DNA from: Dorea_A sp016295505
GTDB lineage: Bacteria > Bacillota > Clostridia > Lachnospirales > Lachnospiraceae
Direction of reading: 5' to 3'
NCBI RefSeq assembly: GCF_039832105.1
Contig: NZ_JBDOHS010000007.1
Coordinates: 109,693-173,692 of the forward strand
Length of the DNA stretch: 64,000 nt
Shown in pieces: positions 8,457 through 17,028 of the stretch. The first letter of the stretch is position 1; each line of letters begins with the position of its first letter. The position numbers and the translations under genes are program-made. The notes beneath the pieces are model-generated. The model was not told the origin of the DNA, searched no databases, and saw only the letters and a program-made list of their open reading frames with translations.

Positions 8457-9211
8457 TACATCTTCAATAATTCTTCTGTATAGGTTCCGTCTTTGCGGTA
8501 CACGATCAGCGGTGGTTCCACCTGCATTCTCGGATTGCCGCCTTTCATCCCCTCGATCAGAACCATGTTGGGTTCTTTATCCACATAGGGATACACAAGC
8601 CGCATGCGCTTCGGCTCAATTCCGTATGCACACATCTTCGCCATAATCTCCGGCAGACGGAACGGACGGTGTACCATGTAGAATCTCCCTTTTACTTTCA
8701 GTATCTTCGCGCTTTCTCTTAAGATATCATCTAATGTACACAGTACCTCATGCCGGGCAATATACAGAGCTTCATTCTGATTCTTCAATCCATGGTCTCC
8801 GATCATATACGGCGGATTTGTCGTAATGACCTCAAAAGAGGCCGCTCCGAATATAGAGGCTGCCTCTTTAATATCTCCCATAACGATATCGATCTTATCG
8901 TCCAGTTCATTATAGCTTACGCTTCTTCTTGCCATCTTCGCGCTTTCTTCCTGAATTTCCAGTCCTGTATAATGCAGACCCGGATTTTTCGCCTCAAGAA
9001 GAATCGGAAGAATTCCCGTCCCGGTGCCCAGATCCAGCGCTTTTTCACTCTTTTTTACTTTTGCAAATGAAGACAGCAGCACAGCATCCATACCAAAACA
9101 GAATCTCCCCGGACTTTGAATAATCTCATATCCTTTGATCTGCAGATCATCCAGACGTTCTTCTTCTTTCAGGTATATTTTTCTGTCTCTTCCGGACGTT
9201 CTATTCATCAT
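8441..9211 (-). CDS. trmN: tRNA1(Val) (adenine-37 N6)-methyltransferase-like protein
   Basis: This 256-residue SAM-dependent methyltransferase is the YabB/TrmN6 family member of the Firmicutes holB block. The SAM site is LDLGTGTGILPILL (about 60-73) and the catalytic NPPY lies in TTNPPYMIG (about 135). It overlaps ricT by 11 bases, as expected for a tightly coupled operon. The family is known to methylate A37 of tRNA-Val; the exact target here is inferred from homology. Confidence 0.88.
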   Translation of the reverse strand: MMNRTSGRDRKIYLKEEERLDDLQIKGYEIIQSPGRFCFGMDAVLLSSFAKVKKSEKALDLGTGTGILPILLEAKNPGLHYTGLEIQEESAKMARRSVSYNELDDKIDIVMGDIKEAASIFGAASFEVITTNPPYMIGDHGLKNQNEALYIARHEVLCTLDDILRESAKILKVKGRFYMVHRPFRLPEIMAKMCAYGIEPKRMRLVYPYVDKEPNMVLIEGMKGGNPRMQVEPPLIVYRKDGTYTEELLKMYTTFQ

Positions 9212-10112
9212 CTAATTTTGACGCTCCATTCTTCTCCTCTAACGCCTTCAGTTCCTTGAGCTCTTCTTTTGTCAGTTTTACATCTTTTTTCTTTCTTCTG
9301 GACTTGAATTTAAGTTCAGAGGCCTTATATTCGCGGATTTCCTTTTCATCATTATCCAGCGTCACAATAACTTTGACCAGCTGACGCAGAACATTGACCG
9401 AATGAACATCCCCCTTAAGCCCTTCCGGAGTTGTTACATGATCACCAGTCGTCGGCAGATGACTGTTCAGTTCTTCATACGTCTCTTCCTCATTCGTCAG
9501 ACAGCACATCAGTCTTCCGCATACACCTGATATCTTCGTCGGATTCAGAGACAGATTCTGTTCCTTGGCCATCTTGATCGATACCGGCGCAAATTCTGAC
9601 AGATACGTATGGCAGCACAATGGGCGCCCGCAGATTCCGATTCCTCCACGGATCTTTGTCTCATCACGTACTCCGATCTGACGAAGTTCAATTCTGGTAC
9701 GGAATACGCTCGCAAGATCCTTTACCAATTCACGGAAATCAATTCTTCCATCTGCCGTAAAGTAAAACAATACTTTATTATTGTCAAATGTATATTCTGC
9801 ATCGATCAGTTTCATCTCCAGACCATGCTTGTGAATCTTTTCCAGACAGATCTTAAATGCTTCTTTCTCTTTTTCCCTGTTTTTTTCTTCCTTTTTCTCA
9901 TCCTCTGCCGTAGCGATCCGGATGACTGATTTGAGCGGCGGTGTAATCCGTTCATCTTCCACATCCTTCGGTCCTGTAACAACAGAACCATATTCCACGC
10001 CTCTTGCAGTCTCTACGATTACTTTATCACCTGTCTTAATGTCCAGCTTTCCCGGAGCAAAGAAATAGATCTTGCCCGCAGGTCTGAATCTCACACCTAT
10101 TACTCTTGTCAT
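9201..10112 (-). CDS. ricT: PSP1/RicT-family regulator
   Basis: The 303-residue protein carries the PSP1 C-terminal domain with the cysteine signature GICGRPLCCHTYL and GVCGRLMCCL that holds an Fe-S cluster in YaaT/RicT. In Bacillus it works with YlbF and YmcA in RNase Y-dependent mRNA maturation and in development. It lies between holB (4-base gap) and trmN, the same order as yaaT in Bacillus. The tail (about 270-303) is lysine/glutamate-rich. Confidence 0.92.
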   Translation of the reverse strand: MTRVIGVRFRPAGKIYFFAPGKLDIKTGDKVIVETARGVEYGSVVTGPKDVEDERITPPLKSVIRIATAEDEKKEEKNREKEKEAFKICLEKIHKHGLEMKLIDAEYTFDNNKVLFYFTADGRIDFRELVKDLASVFRTRIELRQIGVRDETKIRGGIGICGRPLCCHTYLSEFAPVSIKMAKEQNLSLNPTKISGVCGRLMCCLTNEEETYEELNSHLPTTGDHVTTPEGLKGDVHSVNVLRQLVKVIVTLDNDEKEIREYKASELKFKSRRKKKDVKLTKEELKELKALEEKNGASKLDDE

Positions 10113-10116
10113 ATGA

Positions 10117-11106
10117 TTAATTCTCCTTTATCGTCAGGAACAGAAGCTCCATAACCAGGTCAAAGTTTACATTGGCCCTTAACCTGCTCTTTGCATTCTC
10201 AAGGCTCTTAAGGATCAGTTCAATTCCCTCATAGGAGCTCTTTCTTGCCTGTTCTTTAATATAAGTCATCTGGTCTTTAAACACGACTTTATCGACATCT
10301 TTTGTTGCTTTATATAACAGGACATCCCGATACCAGATCATAATGATATCCAGATAATCCACAATTTCTAATTTATACACTGTGATATTCTTTACGGCAC
10401 TTACGATCTCACTCAATTCCATCTCATGAATATATTTCAGCAGCTGCACCGCTTCTTCTCTGATCTCATTGAAATGCTCGGAATTGGCAAGCATAATGGC
10501 ACGTCCCATATTTCCCTGCGCAAATGCAGTGCACACATCCGCTTTATAATCCGGGATCTGAAGGTTCTCCATCAGATATTTTTTGATCAGTGTGTCCTTG
10601 ATATTGCGAAGTTTCAGCATAACACACCTGGAATTGATCGTCGCAAGAAGCGTCTCCGCATTCTCTGTAAGCAGGAGAAATACCGCATACTCCGGCGGTT
10701 CCTCGATCGTTTTTAACAGCGCATTCTGTGCCTGTGGTGTCATCAGGTCTGCCTGCGGAATAATGTATACTTTATACGGCCCCTGATACGGCTTGATATC
10801 TACGGTATTATTCACCTGTGTACGAATATCATCTACACTGATACTGTTTGGCTTCTCATGCGTAACACGGATGATATCCGGATGATTGCCGCTCTCTGCC
10901 TGCTTGCAGGAATGGCACTGATTACAGGGATCCGGTCCGCCCTGTTCACACAAAAGTGTCATTGCAAACAGATTTGCAAGCAGTTTTTTTCCAGAACCTC
11001 TCTCACCATTTAAAATATAGGCATGCGATACCTTGTCATTTAAAACTGCATTTCTGATATAATTAATTATGTCCTTGTGACCAACCACGTCTTTAAAGCT
11101 TCCCAT
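10117..11106 (-). CDS. holB: DNA polymerase III delta' subunit
   Basis: The 329-residue AAA+ protein is the clamp-loader delta' subunit. The Walker A-like loop is GERGSGKK (about 34-41), the zinc-binding cysteines lie in CEQGGPDPCNQCHSC (about 53-67), and the conserved motif NALLKTIEEPPE plus the SRC motif in INSRCVML follow. It overlaps the 3' end of the kinase gene upstream by 14 bases and is followed directly by ricT. Confidence 0.93.
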   Translation of the reverse strand: MGSFKDVVGHKDIINYIRNAVLNDKVSHAYILNGERGSGKKLLANLFAMTLLCEQGGPDPCNQCHSCKQAESGNHPDIIRVTHEKPNSISVDDIRTQVNNTVDIKPYQGPYKVYIIPQADLMTPQAQNALLKTIEEPPEYAVFLLLTENAETLLATINSRCVMLKLRNIKDTLIKKYLMENLQIPDYKADVCTAFAQGNMGRAIMLANSEHFNEIREEAVQLLKYIHEMELSEIVSAVKNITVYKLEIVDYLDIIMIWYRDVLLYKATKDVDKVVFKDQMTYIKEQARKSSYEGIELILKSLENAKSRLRANVNFDLVMELLFLTIKEN

Positions 11107-11680
11107 GTTGTATCTCTCCTATGATCTCTTCTATACATCGTATCTTATCATCGTTGTTGTATCGTTTTGTAATTCCGGCTTCTCTCAGATGATCCTCTGA
11201 AAAATCCTGCTGATCTGCCAGGAATCTCCTGCAGACCTCTGCATATCCCGGGGTTTCCTGCTGCTGCTCTCTTTTTATCGCCCGGAGCAGTCTTTCTCCG
11301 TCTTCCACCTCTATATATATCGGTATCAGATGCTCTTCCCCATAATACGCCTTTGTCTTACAGTATGACTCCAGAGTCCCGATCATCAGATAATCCGAAT
11401 CGTCCAGATTCATCTGTCCATCATCTATTGTAGCATATTTCCAGTCACCGTACACGGTATGATATGTACGAAGTTCAATAATCTTTCCTTCTCGCCGGAA
11501 ATTCTCCATCTCTTCATCAGATATGAAGAAATATTCCACCCCATTCTGTTCACCATCTCTTTTCGGTCTGGTTGTGTACAGTATCAGGGTTCCAAGCGTC
11601 GGCATCCTTTCAAGCAACTCTTTATATATGGTATCTTTTCCCGAAGAACTTTTTCCCATCATATAATATATCTTACCCAT
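11093..11680 (-). CDS. guanylate-kinase-like nucleotide kinase
   Basis: The 195-residue protein has the P-loop GKSSSGKDT (about 9-17) and the GMP-binding signature TTRPKRDGEQNGVEYFF (about 38-54) of guanylate kinases. At this place in Bacillus-type gene order a thymidylate kinase (tmk) lies between the decarboxylase and holB. The sequence is clearly GMK-like, not TMK-like. It may be a second guanylate kinase or a paralogue with altered specificity. It overlaps the decarboxylase by 8 bases and holB by 14. Confidence 0.85.
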   Translation of the reverse strand: MGKIYYMMGKSSSGKDTIYKELLERMPTLGTLILYTTRPKRDGEQNGVEYFFISDEEMENFRREGKIIELRTYHTVYGDWKYATIDDGQMNLDDSDYLMIGTLESYCKTKAYYGEEHLIPIYIEVEDGERLLRAIKREQQQETPGYAEVCRRFLADQQDFSEDHLREAGITKRYNNDDKIRCIEEIIGEIQHGKL

Positions 11681-13094
11681 CTGTCCACACCTCTATGCAA
11701 TCATTCGTTTTCAGACCCTCTATGGCAAATTCATTGTCTCTGTACCATTCGAGCAGATCAACCGCCTCTTTTGTAATTCGCTCTCCCGGCACAATAAGCG
11801 GACTTCCCGGAGGATACAGATATGCCGATTCCATGGAGACGAAGCCTTCACTCTGTTCCCAGGAAACGGTTTTTATCGTCTTTCTTTCCGCCGTTTTTAT
11901 ACATCTTTCAAGCTCTGCACTTCCATATACTTTCGGAAGTACCGGCTGTCTTCCGTCCAGCGGATACCGAAGTGTCTCTGTTCTGCGTCCGCATTTTTGA
12001 TCGATCTCCAGAAGTGCCTTCGCAAGCCGGCACATTCCTTCCTCCGTATCTCCTACGCTGGTCATCGCAAGCACATATGTTCCGGCCACCATCTCCATCT
12101 GAAGATGATACTCATTCAGAAGCATGCGATACAATTCGTGGCTTGTCATATCCGCATTCCTTACAGAGATCACAACCTTTGAAATATCATAATGCTCTGT
12201 TTCCACCAGATTCAGATGCTCCAGCTTCCGCAGTCTGCCGCGAAGTTCTCTTAGCCGCTTTACATATGGCGGAAAGATTTCTTCCTGTCTCCGGGATATC
12301 AGCTCCACACAGGCATCAATTCCCGCCATCAGAACATAGGAAGGACTGCTGCTTTGCAGCATGCCCAGATATCTCCGCACTCTTTCCCGATCTGCAATCT
12401 TTCCGTTGATATGCAGAAGAGCCGTCTGCGTCAAAGCCGGAAGTGTTTTATGGAGACTGTTGATCACAAGATCTGCACCAAGCTCATTCGCCCTGACCGG
12501 GAATGCCTCATGAAAACCAAAATGAGCCCCATGTGCCTCATCCACGATCAGAGGCAGTCCTTTTTCATGTACCACTGCTGCAATCGCAGCCACATCCGAC
12601 ACTACTCCATCGTATGTCGGTGATACAATCACAACCGCCCGGATCTGTGGGTGCTCTTCCAGGGCCCTCTGCACATCCTCTGCAGATATTTCGGTATTCA
12701 GCTGAACCTCTTCATCAAAACGCGGATATAAATATACCGGATTCAGCTCGTTCATGTAGATCGCATGATACACGGACTTGTGGCAATTCCTTGCCACAAG
12801 TATCGTATCTCCCTTTTGTGTTACACCGGCAATGGCACTCAGAATCCCCACCGTACTTCCATTAATAAGGAAATGGGTCTCTTCTGCATGATAAACCTCA
12901 GAGGCACGTCTTTGCGCCTCCAGAAGAATTCCCTCTGCATGATGCAGATCATCAAACCCGTCTATCTCCGTAATATCAATCGAATACGGCGAAGTTCCCG
13001 GCATGAGATCCAGATGGCGCTTATGCCCCGGCATATGAAAACCATAATAATCAGAATGGCTGTATGTTCTTAATTTCTCGTATAAAGTGCTCAT
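11673..13094 (-). CDS. Orn/Lys/Arg decarboxylase-family PLP enzyme
   Basis: The 473-residue fold-type I PLP enzyme has HMPGHKR (about 20-26), DITEIDGFDDLH, the PLP-aspartate segment IVDEAHGAHFGF and the Schiff-base lysine in NSLHKTLPALTQTA. The family decarboxylates arginine, lysine or ornithine to polyamines; the YaaO/SpeA-like position beside holB fits. It is shorter than the biodegradative enzymes because it lacks the N-terminal wing domain. The start ATG has GGGAG at 5 bases. Substrate not determinable by eye. Confidence 0.88.
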   Translation of the reverse strand: MSTLYEKLRTYSHSDYYGFHMPGHKRHLDLMPGTSPYSIDITEIDGFDDLHHAEGILLEAQRRASEVYHAEETHFLINGSTVGILSAIAGVTQKGDTILVARNCHKSVYHAIYMNELNPVYLYPRFDEEVQLNTEISAEDVQRALEEHPQIRAVVIVSPTYDGVVSDVAAIAAVVHEKGLPLIVDEAHGAHFGFHEAFPVRANELGADLVINSLHKTLPALTQTALLHINGKIADRERVRRYLGMLQSSSPSYVLMAGIDACVELISRRQEEIFPPYVKRLRELRGRLRKLEHLNLVETEHYDISKVVISVRNADMTSHELYRMLLNEYHLQMEMVAGTYVLAMTSVGDTEEGMCRLAKALLEIDQKCGRRTETLRYPLDGRQPVLPKVYGSAELERCIKTAERKTIKTVSWEQSEGFVSMESAYLYPPGSPLIVPGERITKEAVDLLEWYRDNEFAIEGLKTNDCIEVWTDG

Positions 13095-13197
13095 TGCTGC
13101 TCCCGGCTGTTATCTTTTCGTTAAAAATAATGCTCTTCTTAGCTGTATATAGCAAAAAAACATATCATTGATATTTTATCAAATCGAGATAGTTTAA

Positions 13198-13986
13198 TCA
13201 AGCCATAAACTCCTCCAGGATCTGGCGGATAAGCACGTCCCGTTCCTGGTCTTTCACTTCCTGTTTTTCTGAAGATTTTCTGAAATCTCTTCCTTCTTTT
13301 TTCTGGACATCTTCCTGCTGTATCTCCTGAACCTGCGGTTTCACAGGAGAGGTATCTTTCGCAGCCACAAGTTCCGGTTCCGGCAATTTTTGAACCTCTT
13401 CTTCCAGCATAACTCCAAACTCTGCCGCCGGCATATCCGGAGTCATCACTTTCAACTCCTTTTGATTCGCCTTCTCATACTTGTGAAGACACACATTTTC
13501 CAGATAATCCACCATGTAATTCTTCGCTGCCTGAAGACGATACTCCTCATCCGTCGTCAGGTGAAGCAGATAGATCAACACCGCAAGGATTCCTCCTGCT
13601 GCCCCCGTCCGGATCACTGCGTCCGACATTCCATGAACCTGATATTCCAGAAATGCGCCGGATACGCCGGTAAGAAGACACAATCCTGCGGAAGCCTTTT
13701 CCATTCTGCGCCAGCTGTGCAGACGCATACCCACCGTTTTGTACTCATACAGGAACTTGTCCACAAACACTCCGACATTTTCCACCTTATCACTGACCAT
13801 ACAGGCATGCTCGAATTTTGCACGCACCAGCCGTACAAACGGATGCGTCGTTTTATTCATATTTCCCGCAGCACGTACCAGCCGATTCAAAGTTACATTT
13901 GCAATACACTTACTTACCACTCCCAGAATAGTCAGGATTCCCATGAGTACAAACAATACATGTTTGTCTACTATCATTTTTAACAT
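13198..13986 (-). CDS. conserved hypothetical membrane protein
   Basis: I do not recognise a named family. The 262-residue protein has a membrane helix at about 8-28 and two more at about 97-117 and 122-145, then a charged cytoplasmic-type tail from about 170, rich in Glu, Lys and Gln and likely disordered or coiled. The ATG follows AAAGGAGGG. It sits alone between the decarboxylase and mtnN with a terminator just upstream. Typical of Lachnospiraceae hypothetical proteins; no function is offered. Confidence 0.75.
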   Translation of the reverse strand: MLKMIVDKHVLFVLMGILTILGVVSKCIANVTLNRLVRAAGNMNKTTHPFVRLVRAKFEHACMVSDKVENVGVFVDKFLYEYKTVGMRLHSWRRMEKASAGLCLLTGVSGAFLEYQVHGMSDAVIRTGAAGGILAVLIYLLHLTTDEEYRLQAAKNYMVDYLENVCLHKYEKANQKELKVMTPDMPAAEFGVMLEEEVQKLPEPELVAAKDTSPVKPQVQEIQQEDVQKKEGRDFRKSSEKQEVKDQERDVLIRQILEEFMA

Positions 13987-14048
13987 AATAAAAGCCCTCC
14001 TTTTGCTTTGAATTATACTTGAAATTCCAAAGGAGAGCTCAAAAACCG

Positions 14049-14078
14049 TTCTACAGATTCTGCGGCATTCCTGTAGAA
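14049..14078 (-). terminator. terminator after mtnN
   Basis: TTCTACAG and CTGTAGAA form the outer stem of a hairpin whose inner bases (ATTC/GAAT) can extend it. On the minus strand it is followed by GGTTTTTG, about 50 bases after the mtnN stop. Confidence 0.7.
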
Positions 14079-14127
14079 TACCGGCAGATCCTGTAATATT
14101 TTATATCTTTTGTTTTCTTCTTTTTTA

Positions 14128-14820
14128 TCAGATCATCGGCAGAAGTTCTTTCATAAGCCTTACACTGTGGGCGATTGCCTTCTTTTCAAACGTCGGATAA
14201 TCCATACACGCACTGTTGTCAGCTTTGTCCGAAATGGCACGAATTATGACATACGAAACTTTGTTCAGATATGCTGCCTGCGCGATCGCCGCGCCTTCCA
14301 TCTCCACACACAGCGGATGGAAATTCTCTACGATCCGATCCTTTACCTCTTTGGAAGAGATGAACTGATCTCCACTTACGATCCTTCCCGTAAATGTACG
14401 AATATCCGGATTCGCCTTTTCATTTGCCCGAATCGCCTTTCTTGCAAGCGCTTCATCCGCCGGAAATGAAAACGTATCCAGTCTTGGGATCTGTCCGACC
14501 GGATCACCGAATACGGATGCATCCATGTCATGCTGCAGCGCATCCGTGGAAATAACCATATCTCCAATATCGATTCTTGCATCCAGTGATCCTGCAATAC
14601 CGGTATTGATCAGCAGATCCACCTGGAAAAGATCTACCAGGATCTGTGCACAGATTCCTGCATTGACCTTTCCGACCCCGCTCCTTACAACGACCACCTT
14701 CTGACCGCACAAAATTCCTTTGCAGAACATCATACCGGCCTTCTCAACAATCTCCTGGACATCCATCTCCTCTTTCAAAGATGCGACCTCTTCTTCCATC
14801 GCTCCAATAATACCTATCAT
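14128..14820 (-). CDS. mtnN: 5'-methylthioadenosine/S-adenosylhomocysteine nucleosidase
   Basis: The 230-residue protein starts MIGIIGAMEEEV, typical for MTA/SAH nucleosidase, and has the NTGIAGSLD motif and the substrate-binding VEMEGAAIAQ followed by IRAISDKAD, which carries the catalytic Asp. It hydrolyses MTA and SAH to adenine plus the thioribose, recycling products of polyamine synthesis and methylation. A ribosome binding site AGGAGG precedes it. Monocistronic. Confidence 0.95.
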   Translation of the reverse strand: MIGIIGAMEEEVASLKEEMDVQEIVEKAGMMFCKGILCGQKVVVVRSGVGKVNAGICAQILVDLFQVDLLINTGIAGSLDARIDIGDMVISTDALQHDMDASVFGDPVGQIPRLDTFSFPADEALARKAIRANEKANPDIRTFTGRIVSGDQFISSKEVKDRIVENFHPLCVEMEGAAIAQAAYLNKVSYVIIRAISDKADNSACMDYPTFEKKAIAHSVRLMKELLPMI

Positions 14821-14922
14821 CTATCCAAATCCTCCTTATCTCACGATCATAGCTCAATTATAGACGAAAAAACGACTGGTGACAACTAATGAATTTCTCT
14901 GGAAAACCTTTTCATTCTCTGC

Positions 14923-14928
14923 TATAAT
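14923..14928 (+). promoter_or_regulatory. extended -10 promoter of the TSCPD gene
   Basis: TGCTATAAT gives a perfect TATAAT with the TG extension, 63 bases before the ATG at 14991. A canonical -35 is not apparent. Confidence 0.6.
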
Positions 14929-14990
14929 GCATATTGACATTGCGACAAACGCGAAAACATCATGCATTACAAACAAAGGAGGATCATCAC

Positions 14991-15239
14991 ATGGATTATA
15001 GACCAACCGGCGTCTGCTCTCAGCTCATTCGTGTTGAGCTTGACGGAGACACCATCAAAAACGTAGAATTTATCGGAGGCTGTAATGGCAATACGAAAGG
15101 GATCTCCAGCCTGGTAAAAGGCATGAACGTACAGGATGCCATCTCCCGCATGGAGGGAATCACCTGCGGATACAAGACCACTTCCTGTCCGGATCAGCTG
15201 GCAAAAGCTCTGAAAATCGCAGCCGGTCAGCAGAACTAA
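14991..15239 (+). CDS. TSCPD domain protein (TIGR03905-like)
   Basis: This 82-residue protein shows the family features VCSQLIRVELDGDTIKNVEF, GGCNGNTKGISSLV and the C-terminal TSCPDQLAKAL. Cysteines in GGCNG, CGYKTTSC suggest metal or redox chemistry, as in the TSCPD domain appended to some ribonucleotide reductases, but the small protein itself has no assigned function. I chose the ATG at 14991 because AAAGGAGG lies 8 bases before it; an upstream in-frame start at 14934 lacks one. Confidence 0.88.
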   Translation: MDYRPTGVCSQLIRVELDGDTIKNVEFIGGCNGNTKGISSLVKGMNVQDAISRMEGITCGYKTTSCPDQLAKALKIAAGQQN

Positions 15240-15266
15240 TCAATATCTATAATAAACAAACAATAC

Positions 15267-15313
15267 GGGAAGAGGGATACTCGTCCGACTTGCGGACAGG
15301 TATCCCTCTTCCC
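15267..15313 (+). terminator. long-stem terminator after the TSCPD gene
   Basis: A 14-bp perfect stem (GGGAAGAGGGATAC and complement) is topped by GTCCG/CGGAC. A short T-rich stretch (CATTTTTCATTTT) follows on the plus strand. Confidence 0.8.
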
Positions 15314-15459
15314 TGTAAAAGCATTTTTCATTTTGACATAATCATACTGGGTAGTTTACATGTTACGATTGGACTTTCACCAACCGAAATATTGCAAGAT
15401 ATGTTGTTGTTATTGTAAGTACAGCCCCCAGTACTTCTTAAGATTTTTGAATCTCTCGA

Positions 15460-15936
15460 TTACTCAACATAGACACCATCAGTAAAAGAACTGCTCACAT
15501 CGCTATTTGCCGCATGCGTACAACGAACCCGGTAATAATATCCTCCTTCTACCTGTAAGGTTCTGTTGGAAGACACTCTATCCGTATTAAAGCTTTCTTT
15601 CTGCCATCCATCGTAGATGGACCATGCATCATCACCCTCCTGTGCCCGTTCAATTGTAACTGCAAGTTGCACACTATCTACCACTTGAACAGCAATAGTC
15701 GTTCCACCCGCATAAATCTCTCCAGGACCAAGGCGCACACACTTGGAATAACCTGTAAGTAAGTCTTCGCCTCTGGTAATCTTTGTGTCATAGCCGATTG
15801 ACTCCTCGTCATGCGTCAGATATGAACCATCCAGAATCGGATCCGTAGATGCTGCTTTTGCCTCCTGCATCGATCCACATACCAGCCCCAGCGTCAATAC
15901 CAACGCACAACATACAGACATAATTTTCCTTTTCAT
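15460..15936 (-). CDS. small secreted protein of unknown function (DUF6147-like)
   Basis: The 158-residue protein begins with a clear signal peptide (basic MKRK, hydrophobic core, predicted cut after AKA at about residue 28). The mature part is acidic and probably beta-rich (IAVQVVDSVQLAVTIERA, GYYYRVRCTHAA). It resembles small secreted DUF6147 proteins of Lachnospiraceae, from memory and with moderate certainty. The start has GGGAGG 7 bases upstream. It follows the DUF4367 protein gene on the same strand after about 80 bases. Confidence 0.7.
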   Translation of the reverse strand: MKRKIMSVCCALVLTLGLVCGSMQEAKAASTDPILDGSYLTHDEESIGYDTKITRGEDLLTGYSKCVRLGPGEIYAGGTTIAVQVVDSVQLAVTIERAQEGDDAWSIYDGWQKESFNTDRVSSNRTLQVEGGYYYRVRCTHAANSDVSSSFTDGVYVE

Positions 15937-16017
15937 ATTTCACCTCCCATCTGATTCTTATAGGCTTTTTTCCACCCTCATATATATAAACACATAACTT
16001 TTCAAAAACTGACGCGT

Positions 16018-16881
16018 TTAATTTAAAAAAAACAAATTATTTACTATAGCATCAAATTCTTCAACACTCATCGTTCCTATCAAAAAATATTCTAACCCAT
16101 TATACTGAAAGCTAGCAGAACATCTTGTTTTCTTACTATTTAACACTTCATACACTTTGATTTTTATCTCACAATTTTCAACTTCTTTCGTATATGAATC
16201 AATCAATTTATCTTCTACATCTACACCCCACGAACTATTTTTATACGATGCATTAATAAAATATACCACTGTACTATTCTTGTATTGATATAATACTTCT
16301 GCAATCTGCATCTTTGTATCTAATTCCATTCGATCAAATCGTATACCTTCCGGTCCATTTACAACCTTTACTGGCATCGTTCCAAAAACTTTATTTATTT
16401 CCTCATATGCAACTTCTTCATCGTGTTCCACTATTGTCAGATTATCTTCACTTGAATTTACTTTCTCCACCTCACGCTCTCCGACCGCCTGCTTCATAAA
16501 ACGCACGATTCTCTCCGGCCCGCCAATACTGGTCAGCCCGACTGCCATTACGAGTACCAGCACTGCTGCCAGCCCCACGTAAAGCCTCCAGCCTTTTTTC
16601 CGCCGCACCACTTTTTTTGCCGGAACATCCGTATTCTTTTCTTCCTGCATAATCTTCCGTCCGAGTTCCAGCGCTTTCCGATCCTCGTCCGATAATTGAG
16701 CAACTGCCTGTTCCTGCTGTATCTCAAGGATCTGTTCATCGATTTTGGCACGTAAAGATTCTTTCATACCTTCCGGCATGAAGAGGCCTGTATCATTTCT
16801 AATATTCTCTTCTTCTTTTTCTGCCGATTTTCTGAATTCTTCCTGCAAGAATTCAGTCAATTCATCTTTATGCTCTTCCAT
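16018..16881 (-). CDS. DUF4367-type membrane protein, probable anti-sigma factor
   Basis: The 287-residue protein has a cytoplasmic N-terminal part (1-105) rich in Glu/Lys, one membrane helix (about 111-130) and an extracellular C-terminal domain ending FLIGTMSVEEFDAIVNNL, typical of DUF4367. Such proteins usually sit directly downstream of an ECF-like sigma factor and act as its membrane anti-sigma. Here the nearest sigma gene (18149-18712) is on the same strand but is separated by murG on the other strand. Partnership is therefore inference from family context. Confidence 0.78.
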   Translation of the reverse strand: MEEHKDELTEFLQEEFRKSAEKEEENIRNDTGLFMPEGMKESLRAKIDEQILEIQQEQAVAQLSDEDRKALELGRKIMQEEKNTDVPAKKVVRRKKGWRLYVGLAAVLVLVMAVGLTSIGGPERIVRFMKQAVGEREVEKVNSSEDNLTIVEHDEEVAYEEINKVFGTMPVKVVNGPEGIRFDRMELDTKMQIAEVLYQYKNSTVVYFINASYKNSSWGVDVEDKLIDSYTKEVENCEIKIKVYEVLNSKKTRCSASFQYNGLEYFLIGTMSVEEFDAIVNNLFFLN

Positions 16882-16940
16882 TTTTCCATCCTCTACTTTG
16901 GCACATCATTTTCATTCAACCATCTTGCACCACTTGCCAC

Positions 16941-16968
16941 TTGACCATTTTCCCAGTAAACGTATAAT
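16941..16968 (+). promoter_or_regulatory. promoter of murG
   Basis: TTGACC (16941-16946), a 16-base spacer and a perfect TATAAT (16963-16968) lie about 60 bases before the murG ATG. Confidence 0.7.
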
Positions 16969-17028
16969 ATATAATATAACGTATGTCTTTTTTGACATAG
17001 ATATGTATATCAAGATTGGGAGGTCATT

